Assembly (NCBI GenBank): GCA_034336665.1
Contig: JAPFBE010000032.1
Span: 3,038,001-3,102,000, forward strand
DNA length: 64,000 bases
Source: Luscinia megarhynchos
Taxonomy: Eukaryota > Chordata > Aves > Passeriformes > Turdidae
Direction: 5' to 3'
This document shows, piece by piece, positions 11,782-22,700 of the stretch. Under the pieces are notes generated by a model. That model saw only the letters and a list, made by a program, of their open reading frames with translations, was not told the origin of the DNA and ran no database searches. Each line of letters starts with the position of its first letter. The first letter of the stretch is position 1. A program made the position numbers and the translations under genes.

Positions 11782-13100
11782 CTCTTCATGTTTTCTCCGC
11801 AGTCACGCAAGAAAAACCACAACTCCGCACGGGTGTACCTTCTCTCCTCAGCAGAGGAGTGTCTGCGCTGACTGCCAGGACGCCTGATTTGCACAGCTGA
11901 GATTTGGAGGAGATCCTCCTTGATTTCCTCTCTCAGCTTCTTATGGTTTTCCTCCAACTTATCCTCCAAGTTCTGTAAGCGTGTTTCCACAGCTGCAATC
12001 CTGGCATGTGTTGGGCCATGCACAGCATCAGCGCATTCGAAGCTTCTTTGCCATATCAAGCACTGTCTCATATGTGTCTTCTGGTTTCATGATTGCAAGA
12101 GCTGAGGCATAGTCAGATGGTCCAAGCCTCACAAGCTTCCTCCACATAATTGGTGTGCACAGTACTAGATCTGGATTTCTAGTTGTTACGTCATCTGAGA
12201 AAATAATTTCTGCCACCGCCATCTCTCTCAAACGTTGGATTCCCTGCTCGATGGTTTTCCATCTGGTCTGCTGCATGTACAGGTCATCAGCGCAGAGATA
12301 TCTTTGTGCCACACTGTCCAATACACGTGACCAGAGGCTCTGAGGATTAGCTCCCCTCATCATACCTTGATCGATGACTGGATCTTGAGACAGGGATCCC
12401 AAATGTCTCGCCCGTTGCCATCCAGGGTGGTTGCTTCACCTGCCGCATCCCAAAGCCGGACCAGCCAACTAATTATGGATTCATCAGGTCGCCTTGTATA
12501 ATCTTTTCTTAGACCACGAAGATCTTTCAGGGAAAAGTTATTAGTTTCTGATCTCTCATCAGTCACTTTAACTCCGGATTTTATATCAGGGGGAGTTGAA
12601 GGTCCTTCTCCTGCATCCTCATCATCATCATCCTCCACCGGCCGATCTGTTTTCTTTGTGCACTTTCTACTCCTGGTACTGGTAGCCACAGCCATAGGTT
12701 GAAGCTTGCTGTCTAATTTTGCCCCTGTCCTGGAGCCTGAGGTGTTAACTGCAGTCTGAGTAACTGGAATAGTAGCTACGTTATCTCCCTGTTCTCTCTC
12801 CTTTGTTTGTTGTCCTACACTATCTAACAGGGTTCGATAAGCGTACGCCAGAGCCCAGCTCACTGCAGTGATTCTCTTTTCCTTAGAATTGTCCTGACAC
12901 TTTTCTTTTAAGTACTTTGCAGTCTTGACTGGGTCTTGAATTTGTTCAGATGAAAAATCCCAGATTATAGGTTCAGAAAACTCTTTTAGAATTTGGCCAA
13001 GTTCCTCCCATTTGCCACACCACTCAGAATTCTTCACACTCTGCTTTGCTACCGAATCAGGGGTTGTAACACCTGCATCCCTAGAAATCTCAGCTTTCAT
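11733..13100 (-). pseudogene. ERVL gag, broken into three frames
   Basis: Gag forms the particle. Three overlapping open stretches run 13100-12360 (N-terminal part, with an acidic DDDDED run), 12402-12028 (capsid-like, with MKPEDTYETV) and 12071-11733 (a predicted coiled coil with heptad-spaced Leu/Glu/Lys, then a short basic tail). No CCHC zinc knuckle is seen, which is usual for ERVL. At least two frameshifts (about 12400 and 12030) prevent a full product. Confidence 0.8.
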
Positions 13101-13211
13101 TCTGTATAAACTGCAGACAGTATAGAAAAAACTTACTAAATTAAATACCAGAAAGATGGTTTCCTTTACACTCAGGGAGAGCTGAACATTTTCAACAGAG
13201 ATGTAAATAAT

Positions 13212-13571
13212 TCAGGGAGAAGAAGGAAAATAAAGGCAAAAATCCTCTTTGCTTGCTTCTCCTCTAATGAATTGAGTGCACAACACAAACCACGACTTGT
13301 ACATCCCTGAAGTGGATTCTAACACCTTCATAAACTTCTGGCAGATCATTACAACCAAGCCTAGCCCAATGAGTATTTTGGTTAATACCCCTTTCATGAA
13401 AAAACTACGTGCTAGAGACAACACTGGGGCTATCTCTGAGTAAGAGAACAGGCCCAAAGACCACAGGGGTATTAAGATCTCAAAAAACTCTAAAGAGCAA
13501 ACATACAGGCAGGCTTCCAATCCAACAGACATCACGGCTTCAAAAAACATACTGATATCAATACAGGCCAA
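13212..13571 (-). CDS. Hydrophobic 119-aa ORF in the ERVL leader
   Basis: This ORF lies between the 5' LTR and gag. It is rich in Phe, Leu, Ile and Met, with one likely membrane segment (around LTKILIGLGLVVMIC) and a second hydrophobic stretch near the N-terminus. I do not recognise it. The matching region of the noisy ERVL copy (43901-44340) is broken. It may be a chance ORF in the leader or a genuine upstream ORF; nothing in the sequence decides. Confidence 0.3.
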   Translation of the reverse strand: MACIDISMFFEAVMSVGLEACLYVCSLEFFEILIPLWSLGLFSYSEIAPVLSLARSFFMKGVLTKILIGLGLVVMICQKFMKVLESTSGMYKSWFVLCTQFIRGEASKEDFCLYFPSSP

Positions 13572-13609
13572 TTAAAAACAAGATGTTATTAAAGTTTTTC
13601 CACTTTCTC

Positions 13610-13630
13610 CTTCCCCGCACGTGGCCACCA
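13610..13630 (-). promoter_or_regulatory. Putative ERVL primer binding site
   Basis: The plus strand ends ...GGCCACCA nine bases before the 5' LTR, as the CCA tail of a tRNA would. Only the first seven bases fit tRNA-Leu, the usual ERVL primer; the rest do not, and the 9-base gap to the LTR is longer than normal. The rest of 13101-13639 is untranslated leader. Confidence 0.35.
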
Positions 13631-13639
13631 AATAAGGAA

Positions 13640-14271
13640 TGTCCAAGTTTGGACAAACTTAGGGAAAAACCCCCAGAAGAGCTTCCCAGGAAATAAGGAA
13701 AAAATTTCACTCAGGGGAAAAGTGGAAAACCTATTTATTAACACATACAAGAGAAACACTTCCCAGCACAGACCCAGGTGACAAAAAAGTTTTCACCGAG
13801 AGAGAGAAACTTGGACGCTTTGATCTTCACTAGAAGGGCTTAAACGCTTCTCTGGCCGGGTGTCCAGCGGCAGGCCGCAGGGTTCCTCCGGAGCTGGTGC
13901 TGAATCCTCGGGGTGAGGGGGAGAAGGAGAGGGGAGAGAGAAAGAAAAAACAGCCGGAATAGCCAGCAAGCCTTAAACAGCAGCGAGCTAGACCAAGTAA
14001 TTCAAGCAATATAAAGTCAAAAAAAATCAAGCAAAAAAACCAGCTAACTCACAAACCAGGCCACGAGCCACCACCACAGCAGCGATAGCCACCCGCAGCA
14101 GCAGCCAGAGCCAAGCGCGCAGCCGTGCGAGCAGCCCCCCCCAAGCCAAGCCCGCGGCAAACCAAGGCCATTCCGCAGAGCAGAGCCCAGGCGGCCCCTC
14201 CCCCGGGAGCAGACAGCTTCATGGCCAAGGGGGGCAGGGTGAGGAGTTAGTCAAATCATCAACCCAGGACA
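13640..14271 (-). repeat. ERVL 5' LTR
   Basis: It begins TGTCCAAG and ends CAGGACA, pairing with 7655-8281. The leader and gag lie to its left, so it is the 5' LTR of a minus-strand provirus. The right flank TTCAG (14272-14276) completes the TSD. Confidence 0.95.
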
Positions 14272-14276
14272 TTCAG

Positions 14277-14320
14277 TCTTCCTGGAGGCTGGTAAATGTT
14301 TGGGAATATGGTACACCCAG
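14277..14320 (-). pseudogene. Old ERVL integrase resumes
   Basis: This short piece continues the old ERVL integrase interrupted at 7650; it lines up with the young copy around 8770-8805 (the TGGTACACCCA word is shared). It is cut at 14320 by the next LTR. Confidence 0.65.
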
Positions 14321-15031
14321 TGTCTTGGTTTAAGGCAATTTAAGAGGTGGACACTCCAAAATGAGTTACCTCCCTTTTAGTTTTAACCAGTCCCTTTCCA
14401 CCAATAAGAAGAGACGAATATGAGTAGATCTAAGTGAAAAAATAACAGTTTACTAAAAAACAAAAAAGCAGCAGGCAAAAAATAGCACCAATAGTCACCA
14501 GTTACAAAGTTGCTGAAATCTCATGGACTCCCCAGGAACAAAGAGAAACCAAAATGGCAGAGTAACCCCTCCTCCAAGATGGCACTCTATGCAGACTGCT
14601 GCATATGGAGAGACCAAGATGGCAGCAGTCTTCCCCCCTCTTACTTCTCTGGCGGCAGCAGCAGCTCTGTCAGCAAAGGTGGCTGGCACACTTATGCAGC
14701 TGGATCCAACCAGTGTCAGCTCTGCAGCCTCGAAACCACTGGTATTGGTGCTGCTGTCTTGGATCCCTGTTCCAATGGGGGAGAGGAAAAACCAGTCTCT
14801 GGAGCACCAAAGAACAGTGGCCAGACCTCAACCGGCTCCATCTTCGCCCTGTGGATGGGTCTTGCAAAATTCACTCTGAAACAGTTTTTGATTGTGAAAT
14901 GCAGCTTCTCAGGTTACTACTGATGCTAGCCTGAAAAAACCTGAAGCAACCCTGTAGCATGTTGACCTTGGTATGTTGGCTGGATGCCAGGTGCCCACTA
15001 AGTCACTCTATCACTCCCCCACTGGGACAGG
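14321..15031 (-). mobile_element. LTR remnant(s), family LTR-B and an adjoining LTR
   Basis: It starts TGTCTTGG after CCCAG and contains the reverse complement of the T-rich 3' part of the LTR at 5180-5995. Its A-rich stretch at 14440-14480 corresponds to 5850-5900. From about 14957 (TGTTGACC) a second, common bird LTR type seems to begin; its sequence continues beyond the nested insertion at 26953. The inner boundary between the two is not clear and the right TSD was not found. Confidence 0.5.
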
Positions 15032-15111
15032 GGAGATGTGGTGGGTTTAGTTTTGGCTAAATTGTCAGTGCACCTACTAGGATTATTTACTCATTTTCTT
15101 CTGTGAGGCAG

Positions 15112-15553
15112 TGTAGAAGATGTTACTTCCCCCAAAATGTACCCCTGGGATTCCGTCCCATGAAACAAAGGGATTCCTTGAAACAGGACTCCCCTTCCTT
15201 ATCGAAAACCCTGTTATCTCTTAGGATTTCTATTGGCTCTTAAAGTTACAAGTTAATTGGTTCTTTTCTTACTTAAAGTTTTCAGGTAATTGGTTAGTTT
15301 GTAATTTGTAGTTTTATTGGTTAGAAATTCAATCCTTTGGAAACCTATATAAACCCTTTGCTATCTAATGTAATTAGACCGTTGTTAGCATTTCCCTTCA
15401 AAGAGAATAAAGTTATCTTCGGAACTCTTGCTGCATGGTCTCAAGCACTTCGCTAGTGAGTAGCTGCGGGTTCTGTAGCCGGGGTTCAGAGATATCTGAA
15501 CTCAGAGCTGCAGATCCTGGGGTTGGAAAGCCCCCAGCCTGAAAACAGCTACA
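15112..15553 (+). mobile_element. Solo LTR, 442 bp, TSD AGGCAG
   Basis: It begins TGTAGAAG and ends CAGCTACA. A perfect 6-bp duplication AGGCAG (15106-15111 and 15554-15559) flanks it; 6-bp TSDs are typical of class II (ERVK-like) elements. TATATAAA is at 15346-15353 and AATAAA at 15406-15411, giving plus orientation. It sits in the LTR-A solo copy. Confidence 0.93.
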
Positions 15554-15859
15554 AGGCAGGGTTAGGAGGGAAGGCAAAGCAGGCTCAAACTTTGAAGGAT
15601 TCAAAGAAAAACTTTATCAACAGAAATTAGAGGGGAAAAAAAAGAATCAGAATAAAACCTTCAGAACACTTCTCCCCCCTGCATGATCTTCTCTCACGCT
15701 GACAACGTACAGAAACAAATCAGTCAGTTTACCATCTCTAAAATAGTCTTTCTTCAGTTCACTCAGGGAGAGGAGTCTCTCTCATAAGTCTATGGAGACT
15801 TCTCCACAAGAAAAACAGTTTTCTTGTGGCTTCAACGTCACAGTGAATCAGCTGCCCAG

Positions 15860-16175
15860 TGTCACAGCACAAGCTGGCTTGTAGTTGGGCGATTAATTCA
15901 GCCATAAATAAGAGATTCGATTCAAGCAGCCTGATTTGATAATCAGGCTCCTAGGTGAACAATTATAGGATGATTTCACCCAATGAGCTCCATCCTAAGC
16001 TGAAGAAGCTATTGGTCAGAGAACTGAGCAATCCAAACTCCCAACCAATCATATGTGTTTGCCCGGGAAAATCCAAACCCTATTTAGAGAGAGTGCACCA
16101 GAATAAAGAGCTTTTTGTCACATGGGTACAGAGTGCTGGTGTGTTTGTCTCAGACCCAGCACCAATCACGTAACA
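15860..16175 (+). repeat. Provirus 1 5' LTR
   Basis: It begins TGTCACAGCA and ends GTAACA. AATAAA at about 16102 is followed by a short R/U5. The left flank is the LTR-A piece ending 15859. Same length as the 3' LTR. Confidence 0.93.
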
Positions 16176-16177
16176 TC

Positions 16178-16195
16178 TGGTGACCGCCGACATGG
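16178..16195 (+). promoter_or_regulatory. Primer binding site, tRNA-Trp type
   Basis: TGGTGACC followed by a CCGAC-containing stretch lies two bases after the LTR. It fits the 3' end of tRNA-Trp with one extra base and a substitution. tRNA-Trp is the primer known for avian alpharetroviruses. About 300 bp of untranslated leader (16196-16491) follow. Confidence 0.75.
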
Positions 16196-16491
16196 TTTGA
16201 CTTAGCCAAAACCTGCTAAAAAGCAGGAGAGACAAAACCACAGCCAAGAGCCGTGGAGAAATTCCTATCCAGATAAGAGGCATGAAAAAGCAACCCAGAG
16301 TTGAAAGGGAAAAGCAACCTAGAGTTGTGAGGGAAAGGGCCAAGATCCAAAAAAAACCCCTTCACGTCCAGAAAAGAGGCAAACCAGTGGCCCAGAGCCG
16401 CAGAAAGCTGCAAAGACAGCAGAAAATGAGGTGAGGAGACCCTAACCTACATCGGGAAAGCTGAAATATAGAAGAAAAATCAACGGAAGAC

Positions 16492-16800
16492 ATGGGAGGA
16501 ATCATCTCCAAAGAACACCCAGTTGTCCAGATATGGGCTAAGATTTTAAATGAGTGGGAGATAGAATATGAGGAAGAATTGTTTTCTGATTTAATATCAT
16601 GGACAAAAAGCCAAGGTGTAGAACCAGCTAAAGAGACTGCATTAGATATGGATAATTTGACTAAAATTGGAGAACAAATATTAGATGCAGCTCTAAAAGA
16701 TGATTTAGACACGATCAAGGTTGTAAAACCTTGGAGGATCATCTTAAAATTGATAAAACAGATAAAATCGGAATTGCAGAGTAAAAAAGGACAATGGTGA
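16492..16800 (+). pseudogene. gag: Provirus 1 gag, matrix N-terminus
   Basis: This 102-aa open frame begins Met-Gly-Gly, so Gly2 can carry the myristate that takes Gag to the plasma membrane. It is helical and charged, like a betaretroviral matrix domain, and ends in a stop (TGA) at 16798-16800, far short of a full Gag. The start was chosen because it is the first ATG after the leader and gives the Gly2 signal. Confidence 0.8.
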
Positions 16801-17854
16801 CCGGACGCAGGCAAAAAGCGGCGAGAAGAAACGCAGCCAGTACCCAAAGGGCGGCAGCAAGGTGGAAAGCGTACCTCCTCTCTGCGCTGTGACTCCAGCG
16901 GGCAGTGGCGCTGAAAGGGTCGATCTGGCGCGCAGGGGAACAAAGGAGACATCCCCAGCGGCGGGTAAACAGCCCGTCACCGGCAGATAAAGTCCACTGA
17001 ACAGAAAACCCCTGACAGCCAGCAAAAAAGAGCCTGAGCTGGAGCCACCAGAATGTAATGCTGGCTCAGAGCGCCCCATGCAATCCCAAAGGGCCGGGGG
17101 GAGGGGGGAAGCCCAGGAAAAGCCCCCAAGATAGCGATGACGGCATGGATGAGGGGGGGGAAGGCCAGCCTCCTTCGAGGGGCGTAGCTCCACCCTCAGT
17201 CCAGCCATGGTGGGAAGGGCTCCCGCTCCGATCCAGCCTTCGTGGGTGGTACCCCCAACCTAGGTCCAGCCTCCAAGGGGCGAGGTTCAGCCTCCTAAGG
17301 GCAGGGTCCTGGCCTCAGTCCTCCCCAAGTCGCCATGGAAATCCCTGCCGATAACTGCCGAGCTAGGGCGAGCCCCAATGTCACGTCACTAGAAGCACCC
17401 TGCGACACACTCGGAAGTGCACCAGAAACAGGAACTACCAACACCAAAGCCACGATTTCGACTCCTGCTCCAAGCATCAGCCCTGATCCTGCTGCGACCA
17501 CAGCACCCACAGCTTCTCATCAGAAGCCGAGATTGGAACAGCCCCAAGAAACACATCACTGGTGACCACCCGAGACACCTAGGAAGGGAACACAGATCAC
17601 CCAGCTGCCAGCCCTGGAGAGAGAACACCTGCAGTAATGCCAGCGTTAGCTCCAACCCTATCGATGTTTTGCTCTGAGGTCATCTCTACCCAGGACCTGG
17701 CTCTCTTCTGGATGGAGGTAAAACAAAAGGCCATGGAGTCTGGTGATTTGGGGGGAGCTGGACTAATTACTGTGCCTTTGTCTTCACCACCAGAAAAGAA
17801 CTGGCAAAAAAGGGGGGGAGGGGGGAACAATTATGGCATTCCCAGTAATACGAG
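16801..17854 (+). pseudogene. Provirus 1 gag, middle proline-rich part
   Basis: This region between matrix and capsid is proline- and serine-rich in several frames (for example 17637-17854) and has no long continuous frame, so it carries frameshifts. Just before the nested LTR a short stretch encodes the likely start of capsid (AFPVIR at about 17835-17853). Confidence 0.65.
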
Positions 17855-19284
17855 TGTCTTGGTTTAGTTTAGGTTTGCCCATTTTAATATATTCAATTTT
17901 TGTTGTGAGATAGGATTAGGAGCAAAAACAAGGCAGGCCTAAAATTTAAAAGGGTAAAAAAAAAAAGCTTTATTAACAACACAGAGAAAATAAGAAATTC
18001 AGGATAAGATTTTTCAGACCACTCCCTCCTCCCCCCCACCTCTCACACTTTCTTAACAACAACATGCAGAGACGCTTCAGTCAGTCCTTCACTTAAATAA
18101 TCATTTCAGTTCAGGGAGAGGAGTTTCTTCTTGTTTGTCAATAGGGATTTTTTCCAAGAGAAAAAATAAAGTTCTCTTGTATCTTCACTTTCATGATTCA
18201 CATCTGCCCAGGAAAATCTGCAATCGTGAAACTCCTCCCATCTTCACAGCCTTCCCAGAGCTGTGTTTGTGGGCCATGTCAAACTCATGGGGTATTATTT
18301 TAAGGGTAAGCTGTTCAAAAGCAAAAGTTCTCTCCATCTCTTTTTCCTCAAATTCCTCTAATCATACTTCATTCTCCAGGAACAGAGATCCTCTTTTCCC
18401 TTGGGGCAAAGGATCTTTTTCTCAAACACTTCAACCTCTCCCATGTTTTCTCCACGATTTATAGGAATCTTTGATGCATTACAGTCCACCCCATAGCTTA
18501 CAAGAAGATTTTTCAGCCAACTTTCATGGCGTCTCCTCAATCTCTTCCCATCTGGAAACTTGGCTCTTACTTCACCAACTTCGGTGTATACTCTCTGCTT
18601 TATTTCCTCTCACTCAGGGCAGGATAGGAGGTCTGCAAGTCTTATCCGAGCATTGGAAGGGTTAAAATTTCACATGTAGAATGCAGAGGCTGTGGCCAGG
18701 CCATGCTGGAGCCGTGCCAGGATCTCAGGCCACACAGGCCACGCTGGGGGTGGGGGCCTGGATGAAACTGCAAAGCCCAGCAAGCAAATGCGTGAGGGGG
18801 ACTCTGCTAAAACGGAGCCCAGCTGCTTTCCCCCAAGCTGTGTGGGTGGCTGGGGGGCTTCGCCTCCCCATGGCTGCTCTGAGACAGCAACAGGGCCCTA
18901 TCGAGCTGTGGTCATGCTGAGGGGGGAGGGCTAGGATTTTAGCAAAGGGCTTCTCCTCCCCCCTGGCCATCAGGGCCCCTGGTTGAAAACGGGGGGGCCC
19001 AGCAGCTTCCCAAAGCCACCCCCCGCCCGGGCTGCATGGGAGGAGCCTGGGCCGGGCTGATGTTACCTGGTCAAAAGCCAGAAATCAAAGAGAGCTTTTC
19101 TGACATTTTCTTACTTTTACCAATGTGATTCATGGAGCAAAGTAGCTTCTCTAATTGGTTTCTCAGGCTATCAATTATTAAATCAGCTTCCAATTGGTCC
19201 CATCAACTCACAGAGGAAGTTCTCATAGAGAAAAACCTCTGAGTGTATCCTCCTCCTAGGTGACTTCAATGCAAAACCAGCACA
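17855..19284 (-). mobile_element. Solo LTR-A in gag of provirus 1
   Basis: It begins TGTCTTGG and ends CCAGCACA. Flanks ACGAG (17850-17854) and GCAAG (19285-19289) match at three of five positions, a decayed TSD. TTTATT at 17969-17974 is a reversed AATAAA, so orientation is minus. It interrupts gag at the start of capsid, so it came after provirus 1; the LTR-A solo copy that hosts provirus 1 came before it. Confidence 0.88.
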
Positions 19285-19289
19285 GCAAG

Positions 19290-20045
19290 ATAATGGAACA
19301 ACCCCTGATAAATATGTACCATTTAATTGGCAAATTCTCTCAGAACTATGCCAGCTAGCTACTAAACACAGGTTGGGATCTCCTGCTATCACAAATATGC
19401 TCAGATTCATAATGGCTAATGAACTGACACCTTATGATATAAAACAAATTGCTAAGTTGCTCTGTGCTCCAGTGCAATATATGATGTTTGAATCAGCCTG
19501 GAGATCATACGCAGAGGAACAAGAGATAAAAAACTTGAGACTTTCACAACAGGATCCATACTTTGGGGCAGGGATCCCACAACTCATGGGACTACGTCCC
19601 ATGGAGGACCCCCAAGCACAGGCTCGCTTAAATTCTTCCATTTTGGCACAAGCAAAAGAATTAGGAATGCAAACCCTAAATAAGGTCTCAAACATGTCTG
19701 TGCCAACCCAAAGATATGTAAATACAAGGCAAAACCCCAATGAACTATACATGCAGTTCATAGAACGCTTACTAGATGCCATGGAGAAGCAGATAGCAAA
19801 TAGTGATCCAAGGAATCAGGTATTGCTGCAACTGGCACGAGATAATGCAAATGAGGACTGTAGGAAAATTATAAATGCACTTCCCAAGGAAAACCCATCC
19901 TTAGAGGAAATGATTAATGCCTATGCTAAGGTTGGAACTGCGTCACATAACATGGATATTTTAGCCAATTCTATTGCAGCTGCAGTAAAGCTGACAATTG
20001 TGGACCTTGCTACAATTGTGGACTGCAAGGCCACATGAAAACGAA
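19290..20045 (+). pseudogene. gag: Provirus 1 gag, capsid
   Basis: An open frame (19373-20038 from its first Met, and open leftwards from 19290) encodes capsid, which forms the core shell. It contains LTPYDIKQIAK in the N-terminal domain and a major homology region near YMQFIERLLDAMEKQ. Near 19990 a frameshift takes it out of phase with the zinc knuckles. It is betaretrovirus-like. The N-terminal end is lost to the nested LTR. Confidence 0.87.
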
Positions 20046-20343
20046 CTGTCCCAAAAGACCTGCCTTGCAAAAGAAAGATCAAGGACAGGGCAAAGTGAAT
20101 TCAAGCTGCGACCAATGTGGAAAACCTGGACATGCAACCAAGATATGTCAATCCAAATATATTAATGATCAATTGCTTAAAAATAAGGGAAATGAGAAGC
20201 CGAGTGCGGTGGAGGAATGCATGAAGACAGAAGTATCTCCTCAACCCGCAGCTCGAGCCTTTGTGAACAGCTCGCAGCAGGTACAAGGGGATCAGCCAGT
20301 CTGGATGTTTACACCTCAACCACAATTACCATACACTCATTAG
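20005..20343 (+). pseudogene. Provirus 1 gag, nucleocapsid with two CCHC knuckles
   Basis: Two zinc knuckles are visible: CYNCGLQGHMKTNC (about 20008-20049) and CDQCGKPGHATKIC (about 20107-20148). They bind viral RNA in the packaging step. The frame 20035-20343 continues into the start of the dUTPase region. It is offset from the capsid frame by an indel. Confidence 0.87.
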
Positions 20344-20939
20344 AGGTGCATAGGGTCCTCCTCGAGGCCCAGGGGCCCATAGCGGAAGGACTAAGTGCCC
20401 TCCTACTGTGAAGATCCAGTGCTACCCTACTAGGTATCTTTGTGCACCCTGGTGTTATTGATGCAGATTTCACAGGACGGATTCATACCATGGTACCCAC
20501 CCCTACTCCACCTGTAACTATCCCTGCTAAAACCGGGATCGCACAACGTATCCTTTTTAAGTCTTGTGTCCTCAATGCAGATTCTAGGGAACGAGTAAAC
20601 CAAGGCTTCAGATCAACAAGACAACCAGAGGTATACTGGACTCAGATCATAGGTAATAACAGCATCATTATAGACTGTACTGTTACTATGCCAAAGGCAA
20701 AACCCTCACAAATAGAAATCAAAGGGTTGGTTGACACAGGATCTGATGTCACTATCATTGCTGCTCACAAATGGCCTTTATCATGGCCCACTACACTTTC
20801 AGGATCCACTGTTGCTGGCATTGGGGGAACCACACAAAGCTATTTAAGCCATAATCCAGTGTTAATCAAAAATCACAAAGGACAGATTGCAACAATCCGC
20901 CCATATATTATAGCAGAAAATATGAGCTTGTGGGGATGA
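20217..20939 (+). pseudogene. pro: Provirus 1 dUTPase-protease
   Basis: The dUTPase part (20217-20580) has SLDVYTST, the GIFVHPGVIDADFTG core and a TPPVTIPAKTGIAQRI stretch; dUTPase keeps uracil out of viral DNA. The protease part (20442-20939 frame) has the active-site Asp-Thr-Gly at 20733-20741 (VDTGSDVTI). dUTPase fused before protease is the known betaretrovirus order. A stop (TGA at 20937-20939) and a frame change within dUTPase break it. Confidence 0.85.
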
Positions 20940-22330
20940 GATGTGTTGTCTGCATGGGGTCAGGGTGGGGACGGATTTTTAACAGGGGCCATTGTATTAG
21001 AGGACAAACAGCGTCCCACATTTGCTCTGAAATGGTTCACTAATCAGCCAGTGTGGATTTCACAGTAGCACCTTGCAGAAGAGAAATTACATGCCCTCAA
21101 AACCCTGGTTCAAGAACAACTGCTTCAAGGCCACATAGAACCATCTATGAGCCCTTGGAACACTCCAGCATTTGTCATAAAAAAGAAATCTGGAAAGTGG
21201 AGGCTACTCCATGACTAACGAAAAATTAATTCTATAATAGAAAGCATGGGCACCTTGCAACCAGGAATGCCATCCCCCACAAAGATACCTGCCTTCTGGG
21301 ACATCCTGATTGTGGACTTCAAAGATTGTTTTTTCACCATTCTGTTACGCCCAGATGATGCCTCAAAGTTTGCTTTTACATTGCCCTCCATTAATAACAC
21401 TGCACCAGTGCAGCATTATCAATGGTGTGTGCTCCCACAGGGCATGTAGAATAGTCCAACAATCTGTCAGTGGTATGTGGCACAAGCACTCTCATCCGTG
21501 AGAGAGCAATTTCCAGGGGCATATTGCTACCATTATATGGATGATAATTTGGTAGCAACCCAAACAAAAGAGGAACTCTCAGAAATTCAGCCAAGCCTGT
21601 TGAAAGCATTGAAAACATTTGGGCTGCAAGTAGCTCCTGAAAAGGTGCAGCAGTAAGCACCCTAGAAATATTTAGGACTAAAAATTTTGGGTCAGACCAT
21701 ACAGCCACAAACCATTCAATTTTCAACTAAGATTGAAACTTTAAATGATGCACAGAAACTTTTGGGCTCTGTCAACTGGGTCAAACAGTATTTAGGATTA
21801 ACTGATTCACAATTAGCACCCTTATTCAACCTTTTAAAAGGTGATCCAGAATCAACTTCTCCTAGAAAGCTGAATTCAGAGGCAAAAACTGCTCTTGAGA
21901 TAGTAGAGCAAGACATAACAAGCAAACAAGTCCACTGGATATGCCCAGAGGTGTCTATCACTGTGTTTATCCTCATTGTTAAATTTCACCTTACTGGAAT
22001 TATTGGGCAATTGAATTCACACTGGCCAGACCCTCTGCACATACCTGAATGGATGCTTTTGCCTCAGCAGCCCAAAATGATGGCACCCACTGTCTTTGAA
22101 CTAATTGCACAGCTAATTATCAAATGTCGTCACAGGTGTCTACAATTAAATGCTAGAGACCCCTCAAAAATCATTATTCCTGTGACTCCAGAACAGTTTG
22201 AATGGTGCTTTGCAAATTGCACAGCCTTGCAAAGTGCCTTGCAAGATTTCTCTGGTCAGATTTCTTATCATTTGCCAAGCCATAGACTGATTAAGCTAAG
22301 TGGGGAGACTGCACTATCTCTTAAACCTAT
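20940..22330 (+). pseudogene. Provirus 1 reverse transcriptase
   Basis: The fingers and palm run from about 21050 (VDFKDCFFTILL at 21313) to the catalytic YMDD at 21534-21545, then thumb and connection (21687-22330, open in one frame). In-frame stops occur at 21447-21449 and about 21655 and 21662, and the stretch from 20940 is broken, so it is dead. The YMDD box itself is intact. Confidence 0.85.
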
Positions 22331-22700
22331 GAGTAGCCGCACACCCCTAAAGGGTGTTACAGTGTTCACAGATGGCTCTGGGAAAACAGAAAAAGCTATT
22401 GTGACATGGAAGGAGGAAGGTGATTGGCAAACCCCAGAGGGATATAAGAGTGGATCACCTCAAATACTAGAGCTACAAGATGTAGCTATGGCTTTTCAAC
22501 ATTTTCCCCATACTCCTCTAAATGTGGTAACTGATTCTGCATATGTAGCCAATATTACTCAAAGATTGGATTGAGCATTATTAAAAGAAATTGATAATGT
22601 ACAATTATTTGTGTTACTTAAAACCCTGTGCCTCACTATACAAGCCAGAAATTGCCCTTACTATATATTACACATTAGAAGCCACACAAATTTACTAGGT
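22331..22700 (+). pseudogene. Provirus 1 RNase H
   Basis: FTDGSG, LELQDV and VTDSAYVAN supply the three acids of RNase H (Asp, Glu, Asp) at about 22370, 22470 and 22530. The frame is continuous with RT from 21687 to a TGA at 22572-22574, after which the domain end reads on past the stop. Confidence 0.82.

Larger units (their letters stand above)
7655..14271 (-). mobile_element. Complete ERVL provirus, no env, TSD TTCAG
   Basis: Two LTRs (7655-8281 and 13640-14271) enclose gag, protease, RT, RNase H and integrase on the minus strand. A perfect 5-bp duplication TTCAG (7650-7654 and 14272-14276) flanks it; 5-bp TSDs suit ERVL. Integrase is followed almost directly by the polypurine tract and 3' LTR, so there is no env, as is known for ERVL. 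RT has YIDD and gag lacks CCHC knuckles, again ERVL-like. It is inserted in the integrase gene of an older ERVL. Integrase is open; gag and RT carry frameshifts, some in homopolymers. Confidence 0.95.
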
